DNA of 64,000 bases, from the NCBI GenBank assembly GCA_965220465.1, contig CBDCPZ010000023.1, positions 496,001-560,000 of the forward strand. Direction: 5' to 3'. Below the pieces are notes generated by a model that had not been told where the DNA came from, ran no database searches, and was given only the letters and a program-made list of their open reading frames with translations. Origin of the DNA: JAHDHW01 sp965220465. GTDB taxonomy: Bacteria > Bacteroidota > Bacteroidia > Chitinophagales > Saprospiraceae. Of the stretch, positions 1 through 7,968 are shown in pieces. The position numbers and the translations under genes were made by a program. Numbering within the stretch: the stretch's first letter is position 1; each line of letters opens with the position of its first letter.

Positions 1-816
1 TTTATGGGAATTCATCCAATCCAATTTGTTTTGGTAGGTGGATTGAACCTTTTGTATCAATTTTGGATTCATACCGAGCACATCAATAAATTGCCAAAAT
101 GGTTTGAACTCGTTTTCAATACGCCTTCCCATCATCGGGTTCATCACGGTCGTGATCCAAAATACATTGATAAAAATTTTGCCGGAATTTTGATTATTTG
201 GGACCGTTTCTTTGGAACTTTTACAGCCGAAGAAGAAAGGCCAAATTATGGAATAACCAACCCTTTGAAAAGCTGGAATCCGGTTTATGCAAATTTTGCT
301 CATTATATCGACCTTTTCAAAGCCACAAAGCAATCAAGGTCATTTTTTGATACTTTAAAAATTTTATTTAAAAAACCAGGCTGGCTGCCTGAATATTTGG
401 GCGGGTACCAAGCTCCGTATGAAGTAGAACCAGGTTATAAAAAGTTTGACCGAAATACAAATCTGGCGATCAACAGCTACATTCTTATCCAGTTTCTGGT
501 CGCCTTAAGTGTTTATGCTGCTTTCTTTTTTAAGAATCAAAGCTTTGAGCCTTTGGCAAAACTGTCTTTCACCCTTTGGATCATTGTCACTACTTTGATG
601 TTTGGATTTTTATTTGAATATCAAAAAAAGTGGTTAAATCTTTTAGAAATACTTCGATTATTGGCTATTCCGGGAGGAATAATATTTTTACAAAACAGCG
701 GTTTTGTAATTCCTCAGTGGCTGTTTTTCAGCTTTTCGGTTTTTGCAATAGCAAGTATTTTTGCTTTTATAAGGTTGATTAAAAAAAATAAACTGGCTTC
801 GCAAAGTGTTACCTGA
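1..816 (+). CDS. Sterol desaturase / fatty acid hydroxylase family membrane protein (5' truncated by the window edge)
   Basis: The reading frame is open from base 1, so the gene starts upstream; the ATG at 4 is probably an internal Met. About 270 residues remain of a family usually near 400. The remaining part contains two of the histidine clusters that bind the di-iron centre in sterol desaturase/alkylglycerol-monooxygenase-type enzymes (HTEH near residue 24 and HHRVHH near residue 43), followed by the conserved region with WDRFFGTF. The C-terminal 120 residues hold three or four hydrophobic helices. It should be an inner-membrane O2-dependent hydroxylase or desaturase acting on a lipid; the substrate cannot be told from sequence. 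It converges on the radical SAM gene, with about 100 bp between the stops. Family call is firm, precise reaction unknown. Confidence 0.85.
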   Translation, partial: FMGIHPIQFVLVGGLNLLYQFWIHTEHINKLPKWFELVFNTPSHHRVHHGRDPKYIDKNFAGILIIWDRFFGTFTAEEERPNYGITNPLKSWNPVYANFAHYIDLFKATKQSRSFFDTLKILFKKPGWLPEYLGGYQAPYEVEPGYKKFDRNTNLAINSYILIQFLVALSVYAAFFFKNQSFEPLAKLSFTLWIIVTTLMFGFLFEYQKKWLNLLEILRLLAIPGGIIFLQNSGFVIPQWLFFSFSVFAIASIFAFIRLIKKNKLASQSVT

Positions 817-918
817 ATTTAAACATACCATACTCAACAAAGATGTTCAAGCATAATAAATCATAAAAAATCAGCGTCTTGCAGCGTCAATATTTTGGTT
901 TTGAATAACGAAAATGTC

Positions 919-2124
919 TTATAAAACTTCACTTTTCCTAAAATCAAAGCAAGCATTTTTCGATAATAAATCAACAATATCATTGGCGGAAAATTGAAGA
1001 GCACTAGCGATTTTGTTGGAACAAAAAGGACAAAGATGCGCGTCTCCATCCGTATCAATGTAAAAGAATCGATCGCCGCCACCAAAGCATCCTGCTCTTC
1101 GCTGATGATAGCCCAAATAATTGATGATCGGATAATCTTTAAAAGCCGGTGAAGAATTGTATTTCAAATAGGTTTCTTCTAGCAAAAGAATTTCTTTTTC
1201 ATCTAGTTCAACATCTTTTCCTTTGTATCTTCCGGTTGCTCTTGGTTCAATAATCTGAACAAAAGAAACACCTAGTGTTTTAGCCAATTCCATATAAGCC
1301 GAAAAGTTGTTTTTGGTGGCAAAGGATTTGGTCGCGCAAAGTGATAATGTCGTAGCTAAACCAACTTTGTTGGCATTAATTACCGCTTCAAGCGCCCAAT
1401 TAAAAGCACCATCGGAACCTCGAAACTGTTCGTGTTTGGAGGCTTCAAAATGATCGAGGCTCACCATTACACCAGTCAAACCGGCAAGCTTTAATTTCTT
1501 TGCGCGCTCCAGGCTTAGCCCAAGACCGGAAGTTATTATCCAAAAATCAGTAGCCGGTTTTGCTGCTTCCAAAATTTTGTAAATATCATTAACCCGAAGC
1601 ATGGGTTCTCCCCCACTCAACATAATTTGTGTAGTTCCGAAATCCTGATATTTATAGATTATTTGAATGATTTCCGAGACATTGAGCTGTTCTTTTTTGT
1701 TCAGGTTTTCCCATTCAAAACAATGCTCACAATTCAATGGACACTTTTTGGTAATCGCAAATAAAAGTGTTCGCATTCCGGTCCGTGGCTGAGAAGGAAA
1801 AAACCTACTCACTTCATTTTCGTGCATTTTAACCGAAGCTTTGGAAGGAAAACCGGGTGCTCCCAAACGCCAATAATAACGGTTGTTAACTTTTGTAGCT
1901 TTTGTCAATAATGGTTCTCCAAAGGTTGATTGGTATTTTTTTCTGATTTGATAAATCAGTTTTAAAGTTTTATAAAAACTTCCTGTCTTTTTTAAAATTA
2001 TGGTGAATAATTGCCTTAAAACATTGATTTTGAGGCGTTTCATTTCGAAATTGTTTATAACCAATTTGGATTTTTGCGGAGGGATATTTATTAGTTTAAG
2101 TTTTGCTATTTCTTTAATTTCCAT
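919..2124 (-). CDS. Radical SAM protein with SPASM-like C-terminal cysteines
   Basis: 401 aa. The radical SAM signature CxxxCxxC is at Cys128, Cys132 and Cys135 and should bind the 4Fe-4S cluster that cleaves S-adenosylmethionine; the SAM-binding GGEP motif follows around residue 170. Near the C-terminus a Cys is followed by a CPFC pair, as in SPASM/Twitch extensions that hold auxiliary clusters. Roughly 100 residues precede the radical SAM domain and are Lys/Leu-rich without a recognised fold. The ATG lies 4 bp after the stop of the upstream lipoprotein gene, so the two are almost certainly cotranscribed. SPASM enzymes often modify peptides or proteins, but no short precursor peptide is visible here. 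The substrate is unknown; the envelope proteins of the same operon are candidates by context only. Confidence 0.85.
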   Translation of the reverse strand: MEIKEIAKLKLINIPPQKSKLVINNFEMKRLKINVLRQLFTIILKKTGSFYKTLKLIYQIRKKYQSTFGEPLLTKATKVNNRYYWRLGAPGFPSKASVKMHENEVSRFFPSQPRTGMRTLLFAITKKCPLNCEHCFEWENLNKKEQLNVSEIIQIIYKYQDFGTTQIMLSGGEPMLRVNDIYKILEAAKPATDFWIITSGLGLSLERAKKLKLAGLTGVMVSLDHFEASKHEQFRGSDGAFNWALEAVINANKVGLATTLSLCATKSFATKNNFSAYMELAKTLGVSFVQIIEPRATGRYKGKDVELDEKEILLLEETYLKYNSSPAFKDYPIINYLGYHQRRAGCFGGGDRFFYIDTDGDAHLCPFCSNKIASALQFSANDIVDLLSKNACFDFRKSEVL

Positions 2125-2128
2125 ATTA

Positions 2129-3763
2129 TTAATAGGTTGTTTTAAGGCTAGCTACTTCGTCTTCTCGATTTAATGCTCTCAAATATTTAGCTCTTGAAAA
2201 TGCTGAAAAGTATCCTGGTGTTTTGAATTTATTCAACGCTGAAACTTCCGGCAGCCCTTTAAAATCTCGTATCAATTCATAATATCCGCGACTATGGAGA
2301 AAAACAGTTTGTGATTGATTTTTATGAGCGGGCGGAGCCTTAAAAACCATTTCGGTTACTTCTCCAATATTTTCCTGAGCCATGTATTCGCCATCTGGTT
2401 TTTGCAGCGATGAAGTCCAGTTTTTTGAACCGCTTCCCATCGCAATAGTTGGTTTTATTTGAGTGATTTTCAAATCCTGGTTTTCGGCATAATCCATTGC
2501 AGCGAAATCCATTTCCCAAAACATGAAACCTGTTTCTAATTTAATTTCTACTTCTTTTCCAGTTATTTCCGACAAATTTATAGGGATCACAAATTCACGG
2601 GAAGCGAGCGGTCCAACCGTCATTAAATAATCAACCAACTCCCATTCGCTGTTTTTCTTTATGTAAATCGAAAGTGGAAAATCGTTTTCTAATACTTTTT
2701 GCAATCTTTCAGAAGAAGGAATTTGGCTTTGTTTTCCCATCCATTTATCAAATGATCCTCCAAATTTGCTGAGGAATTCTCCAAATAAATAATCAAACCA
2801 TAGTGTGTTTTTTCCTTTCAGAATAAGTTTCCCGTTTTCAGCATTTGATGGTTTATCAAATTTCATGACCATTCCATTTTTAGTAAACTCTGGTTCGTTA
2901 AAAAAATAAACTTCTGAGTCCTTATCCACCAAAGTTGGAAGCAAATTTTCACCATTAAATGAAGTTGCTTTTACAGGAGGAATAGCCATAGTAAGGAGTT
3001 GTGGATTTCCTGATTTGTCTAATAAAACTTGTTGATTATTAGCGTGATTGATCACGATTAACTGAGCGAGGTCAGTATATTGACGCTCTTTGAGTTCGTT
3101 GCTGATTCTTATCCGAAATTCACCATTTTTCGATTTGATAGATGAAAGTGGCATATAATCATCTCGCAGCAGATTTTTAGCAATGGCACCACCGAATATC
3201 TCACCCTCAAAGACAAAAACTTCACCATCATCAACATAAACGTAAGGACACGAACTTTTGGTCAAAGCATAGACAATCGTAACAATCACAAGTACACCAG
3301 CGGTTATTCCAATCGACGCCCAAATGTAAGTGGCTACTGTTTTTCCGGTATCATGTTCAATAATTCTAACCTCTTTTATATCGGTCAAAGGGATGTCCGA
3401 CAATCCCATTTCGAGTTTCGCAGCGTCTTCATTTAGATAAAAATGGACCTCATGCAAAATGTCTTTTTCTTCCTTTACATATCGATAGGAACGTCCGTCA
3501 TAATAATGAATTGCTTCTTTAGCACCTTCAAGATTTCCGGAAACATTGACAGAGTCTACCGTAATATCTGTTAAAGAAAAAACGCCATTTGGGGTGTGAA
3601 CAATGAAATATTTATGAATTTTTCCAATATTTTGAAGACTTTCCATATTCATTGGTGAAATGGTATTAATTTTAAAATAACTGCAACCTGCTACCTGAAC
3701 TAGCATTAAGACGATAAAAAAGTAGGAGAAGATTTTTTTCAAAAGTTGACTTCTAATGATCAT
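2129..3763 (-). CDS. Large hypothetical lipoprotein with an internal membrane helix
   Basis: 544 aa. The N-terminus is a clear SpII signal with lipobox VAGC (Cys27), so the mature protein is a lipoprotein. A second strongly hydrophobic stretch (around residues 143-165, IWASIGITAGVLVIVTIVYAL) follows a beta-rich domain of about 100 residues; then comes a SCPYVYV motif and a long mixed alpha/beta region with no family I recognise. It is the middle gene of a three-gene operon, 11 bp after the upstream small secreted protein and 4 bp before the radical SAM gene. The arrangement of short beta strands ending in a charged IR/RIIE motif before a Gly-rich helix is shared with the upstream protein, suggesting related envelope domains. 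Function unknown. Confidence 0.8.
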   Translation of the reverse strand: MIIRSQLLKKIFSYFFIVLMLVQVAGCSYFKINTISPMNMESLQNIGKIHKYFIVHTPNGVFSLTDITVDSVNVSGNLEGAKEAIHYYDGRSYRYVKEEKDILHEVHFYLNEDAAKLEMGLSDIPLTDIKEVRIIEHDTGKTVATYIWASIGITAGVLVIVTIVYALTKSSCPYVYVDDGEVFVFEGEIFGGAIAKNLLRDDYMPLSSIKSKNGEFRIRISNELKERQYTDLAQLIVINHANNQQVLLDKSGNPQLLTMAIPPVKATSFNGENLLPTLVDKDSEVYFFNEPEFTKNGMVMKFDKPSNAENGKLILKGKNTLWFDYLFGEFLSKFGGSFDKWMGKQSQIPSSERLQKVLENDFPLSIYIKKNSEWELVDYLMTVGPLASREFVIPINLSEITGKEVEIKLETGFMFWEMDFAAMDYAENQDLKITQIKPTIAMGSGSKNWTSSLQKPDGEYMAQENIGEVTEMVFKAPPAHKNQSQTVFLHSRGYYELIRDFKGLPEVSALNKFKTPGYFSAFSRAKYLRALNREDEVASLKTTY

Positions 3764-3774
3764 TTTGACTGGTT

Positions 3775-4350
3775 TTAGTTGATTGAAAAACTGTTCAGTT
3801 TCCTTCTATTCTTTTGAAATTTTTTCATCTCACCATTTATTGGGATTTTTATTTTAATTGAACCAAGAGCCATCCCAAGAGCTGCTCCTGCAAAAGTCAT
3901 TGGAACGGCAACTATAAATCCTTTTGTATTAGCATTTACCGGATTACAAAAAATATCAGAAACATTCCAAGGGTTTGTTGTTGAACAAGGCGGATCATCT
4001 CCCTGAGCATATCCGATTACAAAACCCACAGCGAAGCCAACAAAAGCTCCAAGCAATGCGCCTTTACCTTTTTTATTTTTTTTCCTGATGTATATTTTGT
4101 CAATAACACGAATATGAAGTTCTACTTTTTTTGAATACACTTTATTTTTTTCACCGTTTGGTACAATTGCATTCGCAACAACAATAGATGAGTCTTTCAA
4201 ACTATAAAATATTCCCTGAATTTTATCAGGTTTTTTAATCGAAAAAACCCATGTTCTGTAAACATTCGCTCCTGAAGTATTTTGTGCATTTAAATAATTA
4301 AAACAACAGAAAATTATCAAAATTAAGACCTTGAAATATTTCATTGTCAT
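3775..4350 (-). CDS. Small secreted Gly-zipper hypothetical protein
   Basis: 191 aa. It begins with a type I signal peptide (MKYFKVLILIIFCCFNYLNA, cleaved before QN); the ATG at 4344 is as good a start as 4350. After about 70 beta-prone residues there is a basic KKNKKGKG stretch followed by a glycine-zipper hydrophobic segment (GALLGAFVGFAVGFVIGYA). A second glycine-rich hydrophobic segment (AGAALGMALG) lies nearer the C-terminus. Two cysteines between the segments (DDPPC...IFC) could form a disulfide. Such Gly-zippers are common in envelope and outer-membrane-associated proteins. First gene of the operon with the lipoprotein and radical SAM genes. I do not recognise the family. Confidence 0.7.
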   Translation of the reverse strand: MTMKYFKVLILIIFCCFNYLNAQNTSGANVYRTWVFSIKKPDKIQGIFYSLKDSSIVVANAIVPNGEKNKVYSKKVELHIRVIDKIYIRKKNKKGKGALLGAFVGFAVGFVIGYAQGDDPPCSTTNPWNVSDIFCNPVNANTKGFIVAVPMTFAGAALGMALGSIKIKIPINGEMKKFQKNRRKLNSFSIN

Positions 4351-4657
4351 TGATTTTTAATTGACTTCTTTTAATACGGCTAAAAAAGGAAAGCCTGGCT
4401 TTTCATTATTCAAATCTAGGTAGATTAAAAACCTGCTTTGGAGCAGATTTCGATTAATACATATTTAAATTTATCTCATTTCAATTCAAGTTGGTTTAAT
4501 TCTGAAGCTGAACACGCTATCAATTTTTGACCGTAAATAGTGGTCCGGATCTCCAAAATTTAATTTTTTTTCATTCAAAAAATCCAGTTGGAGAAATATC
4601 TCGTAAGTAGAGGTGACAGTTTATTTTTAATTAACAACGAACAAAAATTTCACAATA
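4351..4657. other. Intergenic divergent promoter region
   Basis: About 307 bp of AT-rich sequence between divergently transcribed genes (Gly-zipper operon leftwards, DUF4331 pair rightwards). Promoters for both must lie here, but I do not see a convincing TTTG/TAnnTTTG pair, an RNA structure or a small gene. Confidence 0.4.
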
Positions 4658-5305
4658 ATGAAAAAAATGAAATTTATTTTAGGTGCAGGATTATTAGGAA
4701 TTGCCGGATTATTTTTGGTTGCGGCAGATCATATTGATGCTCCTGCGGTTCAGGGTGGTACAAGTGATATCACAGATTTTTATGCCTTTCAAGGAGATAA
4801 TACTGACAATGTAGTTTTCGCTGCAAATGTCCAAGGCCTTTTGAGTCCTTCTGCTACTTCAAATGCAAAATTTGATGAAAGTGTTTTGGTTGAATTTAAC
4901 ATTGACACGGATGGTGACAATGTTGAAGATCTGGTTATTCAGGCTATTCCGAGAGATGGAAAAATGTACTTCTTCGGGCCGGCAGCTCCAACAACAACTG
5001 GTTTAAACAGCACCATTTTAACAGAAGCAACAGAATCAAGTGTAGACATTACTGCTTATGGATCGAACGCAATTATTGGTAAAAACAGTGGAATGAGCTT
5101 TTTTGCCGGCCCGCGAGATGATCCTTTCTTTATGGATTTTGCACAATATGGCGAAATACTCGCCGGAAATGCTACTGGTTTCAATAATCCGGGTAGTGAC
5201 ACTTTTGCAGGAACTAACGTCATGTCTATTGTTGTAGAAGTTCCAAAATCAATGGTCGGTGGCTCAGGAACTATCAATACCTGGGTTGAAACAAAAAGAA
5301 AATAA
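4658..5305 (+). CDS. DUF4331 family secreted protein
   Basis: 215 aa with an N-terminal hydrophobic signal (MKKMKFILGAGLLGIAGLFL). The mature start AADHIDAPAVQGGTSDITD is the hallmark of DUF4331, followed by the family blocks DFYAFQG, FNIDTDGDNVEDLVIQ, FAGPRDDPFFMDFAQ and TFAGTNVMSIVVEVPKSM. The length matches the usual short Bacteroidota version. Proteins of this family are exported and lack an assigned biochemical function. It is followed after 33 bp by a second DUF4331-like gene and then a terminator, so the two form a transcription unit. Family call is very secure; the role is unknown. Confidence 0.93.
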   Translation: MKKMKFILGAGLLGIAGLFLVAADHIDAPAVQGGTSDITDFYAFQGDNTDNVVFAANVQGLLSPSATSNAKFDESVLVEFNIDTDGDNVEDLVIQAIPRDGKMYFFGPAAPTTTGLNSTILTEATESSVDITAYGSNAIIGKNSGMSFFAGPRDDPFFMDFAQYGEILAGNATGFNNPGSDTFAGTNVMSIVVEVPKSMVGGSGTINTWVETKRK

Positions 5306-5338
5306 TTAAAATTTTAAACTATTTAAAAAAAGAAAATT

Positions 5339-5902
5339 ATGAAATTCAATAATGTGAAATTATCAGCTTTATTCATTGTCTTGTTTGCAGCTTTGACAAT
5401 AATGAGTTGTAAAAAAGAAGAAATGACTCCTGAACCAATGGGGCCCGATTTTTCAGGAACCTATATTCAGGCAGATCAAATGGGACGTCCGGCAGTCAAC
5501 ACGGTTTTTGTGACACCATCCAGCAAGGATATGTTTAATAAAACCACACCTTCAAATCAAAATGCAGCTTTTCAAAGCATGTTTCAAACGAACCTTGAAG
5601 GGCTAAGCCCTGCATATGCAAACGCCGGAGATCAAAACGCATTGGGTTTGGATGCAGCAACTTTTACCGGTTTGCTTTCCACAGATGTTTTGAATGTCTC
5701 ATTGGATGGAACAACAACCTTTTATGATGGAACCAATGTTCTCACAGGCCGTGCCCTTGCTGACGATGTAATAACCGTTGAATTACTTTTGATATTCGGT
5801 GGTGAAGATTTTAGCGAAAACCCAAATTTGTCGGATGATCATGTTGATGCTAATGACAAAACGTTTCTGACCTCGTTCCCATACCTTGCTTCGCCTTGGT
5901 AA
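5339..5902 (+). CDS. DUF4331-like lipoprotein
   Basis: 187 aa, with an SpII signal ending in IMSC (Cys24) and then a charged linker KKEEMTPEP. The C-terminal half keeps DUF4331 features: a LTGRALADDVITVELLLIFGG block and the closing SDDHVDANDKTFLTSFPYLA. The N-terminal half (QADQMGRPAVNTVF) also fits the family. It appears to be a diverged partner of the preceding gene, anchored by lipid rather than freely secreted. A strong hairpin terminator at 5912-5953 ends the two-gene unit. Function unknown; a complex or processing relation with the first DUF4331 protein is only inference. Confidence 0.85.
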   Translation: MKFNNVKLSALFIVLFAALTIMSCKKEEMTPEPMGPDFSGTYIQADQMGRPAVNTVFVTPSSKDMFNKTTPSNQNAAFQSMFQTNLEGLSPAYANAGDQNALGLDAATFTGLLSTDVLNVSLDGTTTFYDGTNVLTGRALADDVITVELLLIFGGEDFSENPNLSDDHVDANDKTFLTSFPYLASPW

Positions 5903-5911
5903 TCAATTAAT

Positions 5912-5953
5912 AACACAAGCAGGAAAATTTTCTTGCTTGTGTTTCTATTTTTT
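5912..5953 (+). terminator. Rho-independent terminator of the DUF4331 pair
   Basis: Inverted repeat aacacaagcaggaaa / tttcttgcttgtgtt, one G-U pair, short loop, followed by a T-rich run. It starts 10 bp after the stop of the second DUF4331 gene and separates it from the TPR gene. Confidence 0.8.
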
Positions 5954-5976
5954 AAAAGATCAAAAAGAAAAATAAA

Positions 5977-7269
5977 ATGAATGTAAAACACTTTGTTTTC
6001 GGGATACTCTTATGCTTGGTCATACAAAGTTGCGATCAATCAAATAATAAAATAACAAATGCAAGCGATTATAAAAAGTTTCTTGAACTAACCAACAATG
6101 ACAACTTCGATTCAGCTAATGAAGAACTTACATTTTGGACTAAAAAGCTGGAAAATGCTCCTGCACAATATCCTTATTTGAGCAAAATTGCTTCTGCCAA
6201 TATCCAATTATTTGAAATCACAGGTAATATTGAAAACCTCAGAGAAGCTGAACAAAAACTGGTGGAAGTTAATTCAAAAACAAACTATAATAAAGCTAGT
6301 CTTTTAAGAGCTTTAGCAAGAAATTATATCACCCAGCATAAATTTAAAGAAGCTTTGAATCTTTTGCAAAAAGCAGAAGAAAATGGAGAAAATGTTGATG
6401 CAACGCAAAAGATGCTTTTTGATGTTTATTTGGAATTGGGAGACTATAAATTAGCAGAAAAATATTTATCGGAATTTGAAAACCTTAATAGCTTTGATTA
6501 TCTAATTCGATTGTCGAAATGGAGCGACCACAAAGGCAATTTGAATGACGCCATTAAATATATGGAACGCGCTTGTTTAATAGCGGAAGCTTCCAAAAAT
6601 GAAGCTTTAATTCAATGGTCTTACACTAATCTTGCGGATTTTTATGGACATGCCGGAAGGATTCGAGACGCTTACAATCATTACTTGAAAGCTTTGGTAC
6701 TTAATCCAAACGATGCTTATGCTTTGAAAGGAATTGCCTGGATTGTCTATTCCTTCGAACGAAATCCTGAAGAGTCATTGGTTATTTTGAATTCGATTGC
6801 TAAAAGACATCATTCACCGGATTACTTTTTATTAAAAGCTGAAATAGCAGAATTCATGAGTGATTCAGCCGAAAAAGAAAAGAATTTAAACGCCTATTTT
6901 AAAGCGGTGAAATCAGAAAATTATGGTGAGATGTACAACAAATACAATTCACTACTATTTGCTGAGGAATTGCAGAAAATGGATGAAGCGTTGAGCATTG
7001 CGGATCGTGAAATAAAGCAGCGCCCCACCCCACAATCTTATGATTTGTTAGCTTGGGCTTACTATCACAAAGGAGAAACAAAAAAGGCTTTAGAAATCAT
7101 GGAAAGCAATGTTATAAATCAAAGTTTTGAACCTGAAATTTTATATCATTTTGCAGTTATCTGCAAAGCAAATGGAAAAGATAAGGAGGTGAAAAAACTT
7201 AAAAAAGAATTACTGGAAAGTGCATTTGAGTTAGGGCCTAATATGGAACAAAAAATAATGATGCTATAA
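5977..7269 (+). CDS. TPR-repeat lipoprotein
   Basis: 430 aa. SpII signal with lipobox VIQSC (Cys19). The rest is almost entirely helical tetratricopeptide repeats, recognisable as pairs such as ALNLLQKAEENGENVDA, DAYNHYLKALVLNPNDAYALKGIA and KALEIMESN. It should be a periplasm-facing scaffold that mediates protein-protein contacts. TPR lipoproteins commonly neighbour DUF4331 genes in Bacteroidota, as far as I recall, so a joint role is plausible, although a terminator separates the transcription units here. A hairpin terminator follows at 7296-7340. TPR assignment is firm; binding partners unknown. Confidence 0.85.
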   Translation: MNVKHFVFGILLCLVIQSCDQSNNKITNASDYKKFLELTNNDNFDSANEELTFWTKKLENAPAQYPYLSKIASANIQLFEITGNIENLREAEQKLVEVNSKTNYNKASLLRALARNYITQHKFKEALNLLQKAEENGENVDATQKMLFDVYLELGDYKLAEKYLSEFENLNSFDYLIRLSKWSDHKGNLNDAIKYMERACLIAEASKNEALIQWSYTNLADFYGHAGRIRDAYNHYLKALVLNPNDAYALKGIAWIVYSFERNPEESLVILNSIAKRHHSPDYFLLKAEIAEFMSDSAEKEKNLNAYFKAVKSENYGEMYNKYNSLLFAEELQKMDEALSIADREIKQRPTPQSYDLLAWAYYHKGETKKALEIMESNVINQSFEPEILYHFAVICKANGKDKEVKKLKKELLESAFELGPNMEQKIMML

Positions 7270-7295
7270 AAACTTCGATTTAGTTAGGATAAGAA

Positions 7296-7340
7296 AAGCG
7301 CGATCTTCGTCTGAAAATCACGCTTTTTTTTTATTTTTTT
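7296..7340 (+). terminator. Terminator after the TPR gene
   Basis: Stem aagcgcgat / atcacgctt (one mismatch) followed by a long T-rich run. It lies between the convergent TPR gene and the small minus-strand gene, so it may serve both. Confidence 0.75.
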
Positions 7341-7345
7341 AAACG

Positions 7346-7561
7346 TTAGCTTGCTTCTGCAAAAGAAGTTTCTTCAAATTTTTTCCCGTTCCAACGGCCC
7401 AGCCATTCTATATCTTTGCCCTCTTGTTTATATCGAGAATATATAAATGCTGCGTCATTTTTGGAATTCCGAAAAAGGGTAATATTCCTCGGTGAGTCTT
7501 TTATCGTTAAATAATATTTTCCTTTACTCCAACTGAAACCTTTTTTTGGCGACTTTTGCAT
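7346..7561 (-). CDS. Small hypothetical protein (71 aa)
   Basis: 71 aa, rich in Lys, Ser, Tyr and Trp (three Trp), without signal peptide or membrane segment; alternating hydrophobic residues (KYYLTIKDSPRNITLFR, KDIEWLGRWNGKKFEE) suggest a small beta-structured cytoplasmic domain. It does not overlap another gene, and its composition is protein-like rather than that of a shadow frame. I do not recognise the family. It faces the TPR gene with a shared terminator between them. Confidence 0.5.
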   Translation of the reverse strand: MQKSPKKGFSWSKGKYYLTIKDSPRNITLFRNSKNDAAFIYSRYKQEGKDIEWLGRWNGKKFEETSFAEAS

Positions 7562-7968
7562 ATTTATTTTTTTTGATTAAAAAAAATCAGTTAAATCGAA
7601 AAGTTTGAATCTAACTGATCAACTTAGAGTTTAGTTTTTTAATGATAGAAGATGGTAAATTCAAACTAGAAGGGTAAACTAAACCGAGACTATCAAACCT
7701 TTATGATCGTAAACTTAACTTCTTTTTAAAGACTACTTAAAATTCAACGCGAAACCAGTATAAATAGTTTTGAATTCACAGAATATTATTCTGAATTTAT
7801 TAATTCAGCCGACAATATACTTTATTTTTCCCTCTATTTATATCGTTTTGGATAATTATTATTAATTGACAGCACAAAATAAACAACTGAGCTACTCCTT
7901 TAAATTAGAACTCTAATTTGATAATTTGTTCGTATCAAACGAGGTTTCATAATAAAGTATTAAAACAC
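7562..7968. other. Intergenic region with two small palindromes
   Basis: About 400 bp with no gene. Near the GT39 stop there are two adjacent inverted repeats: aaattaga-ac-tctaattt (about 7902-7919) and tttgata...tatcaaa (about 7917-7939). Neither has a clear T run on the minus strand, so they are weak candidates for the end of the GT39 transcript. Nothing else seen. Confidence 0.35.

Noticed and set aside
919..4350. A RiPP biosynthetic cluster around the radical SAM gene
   Set aside because: No short precursor ORF, leader motif or dedicated transporter is visible; only the enzyme type hints at it.
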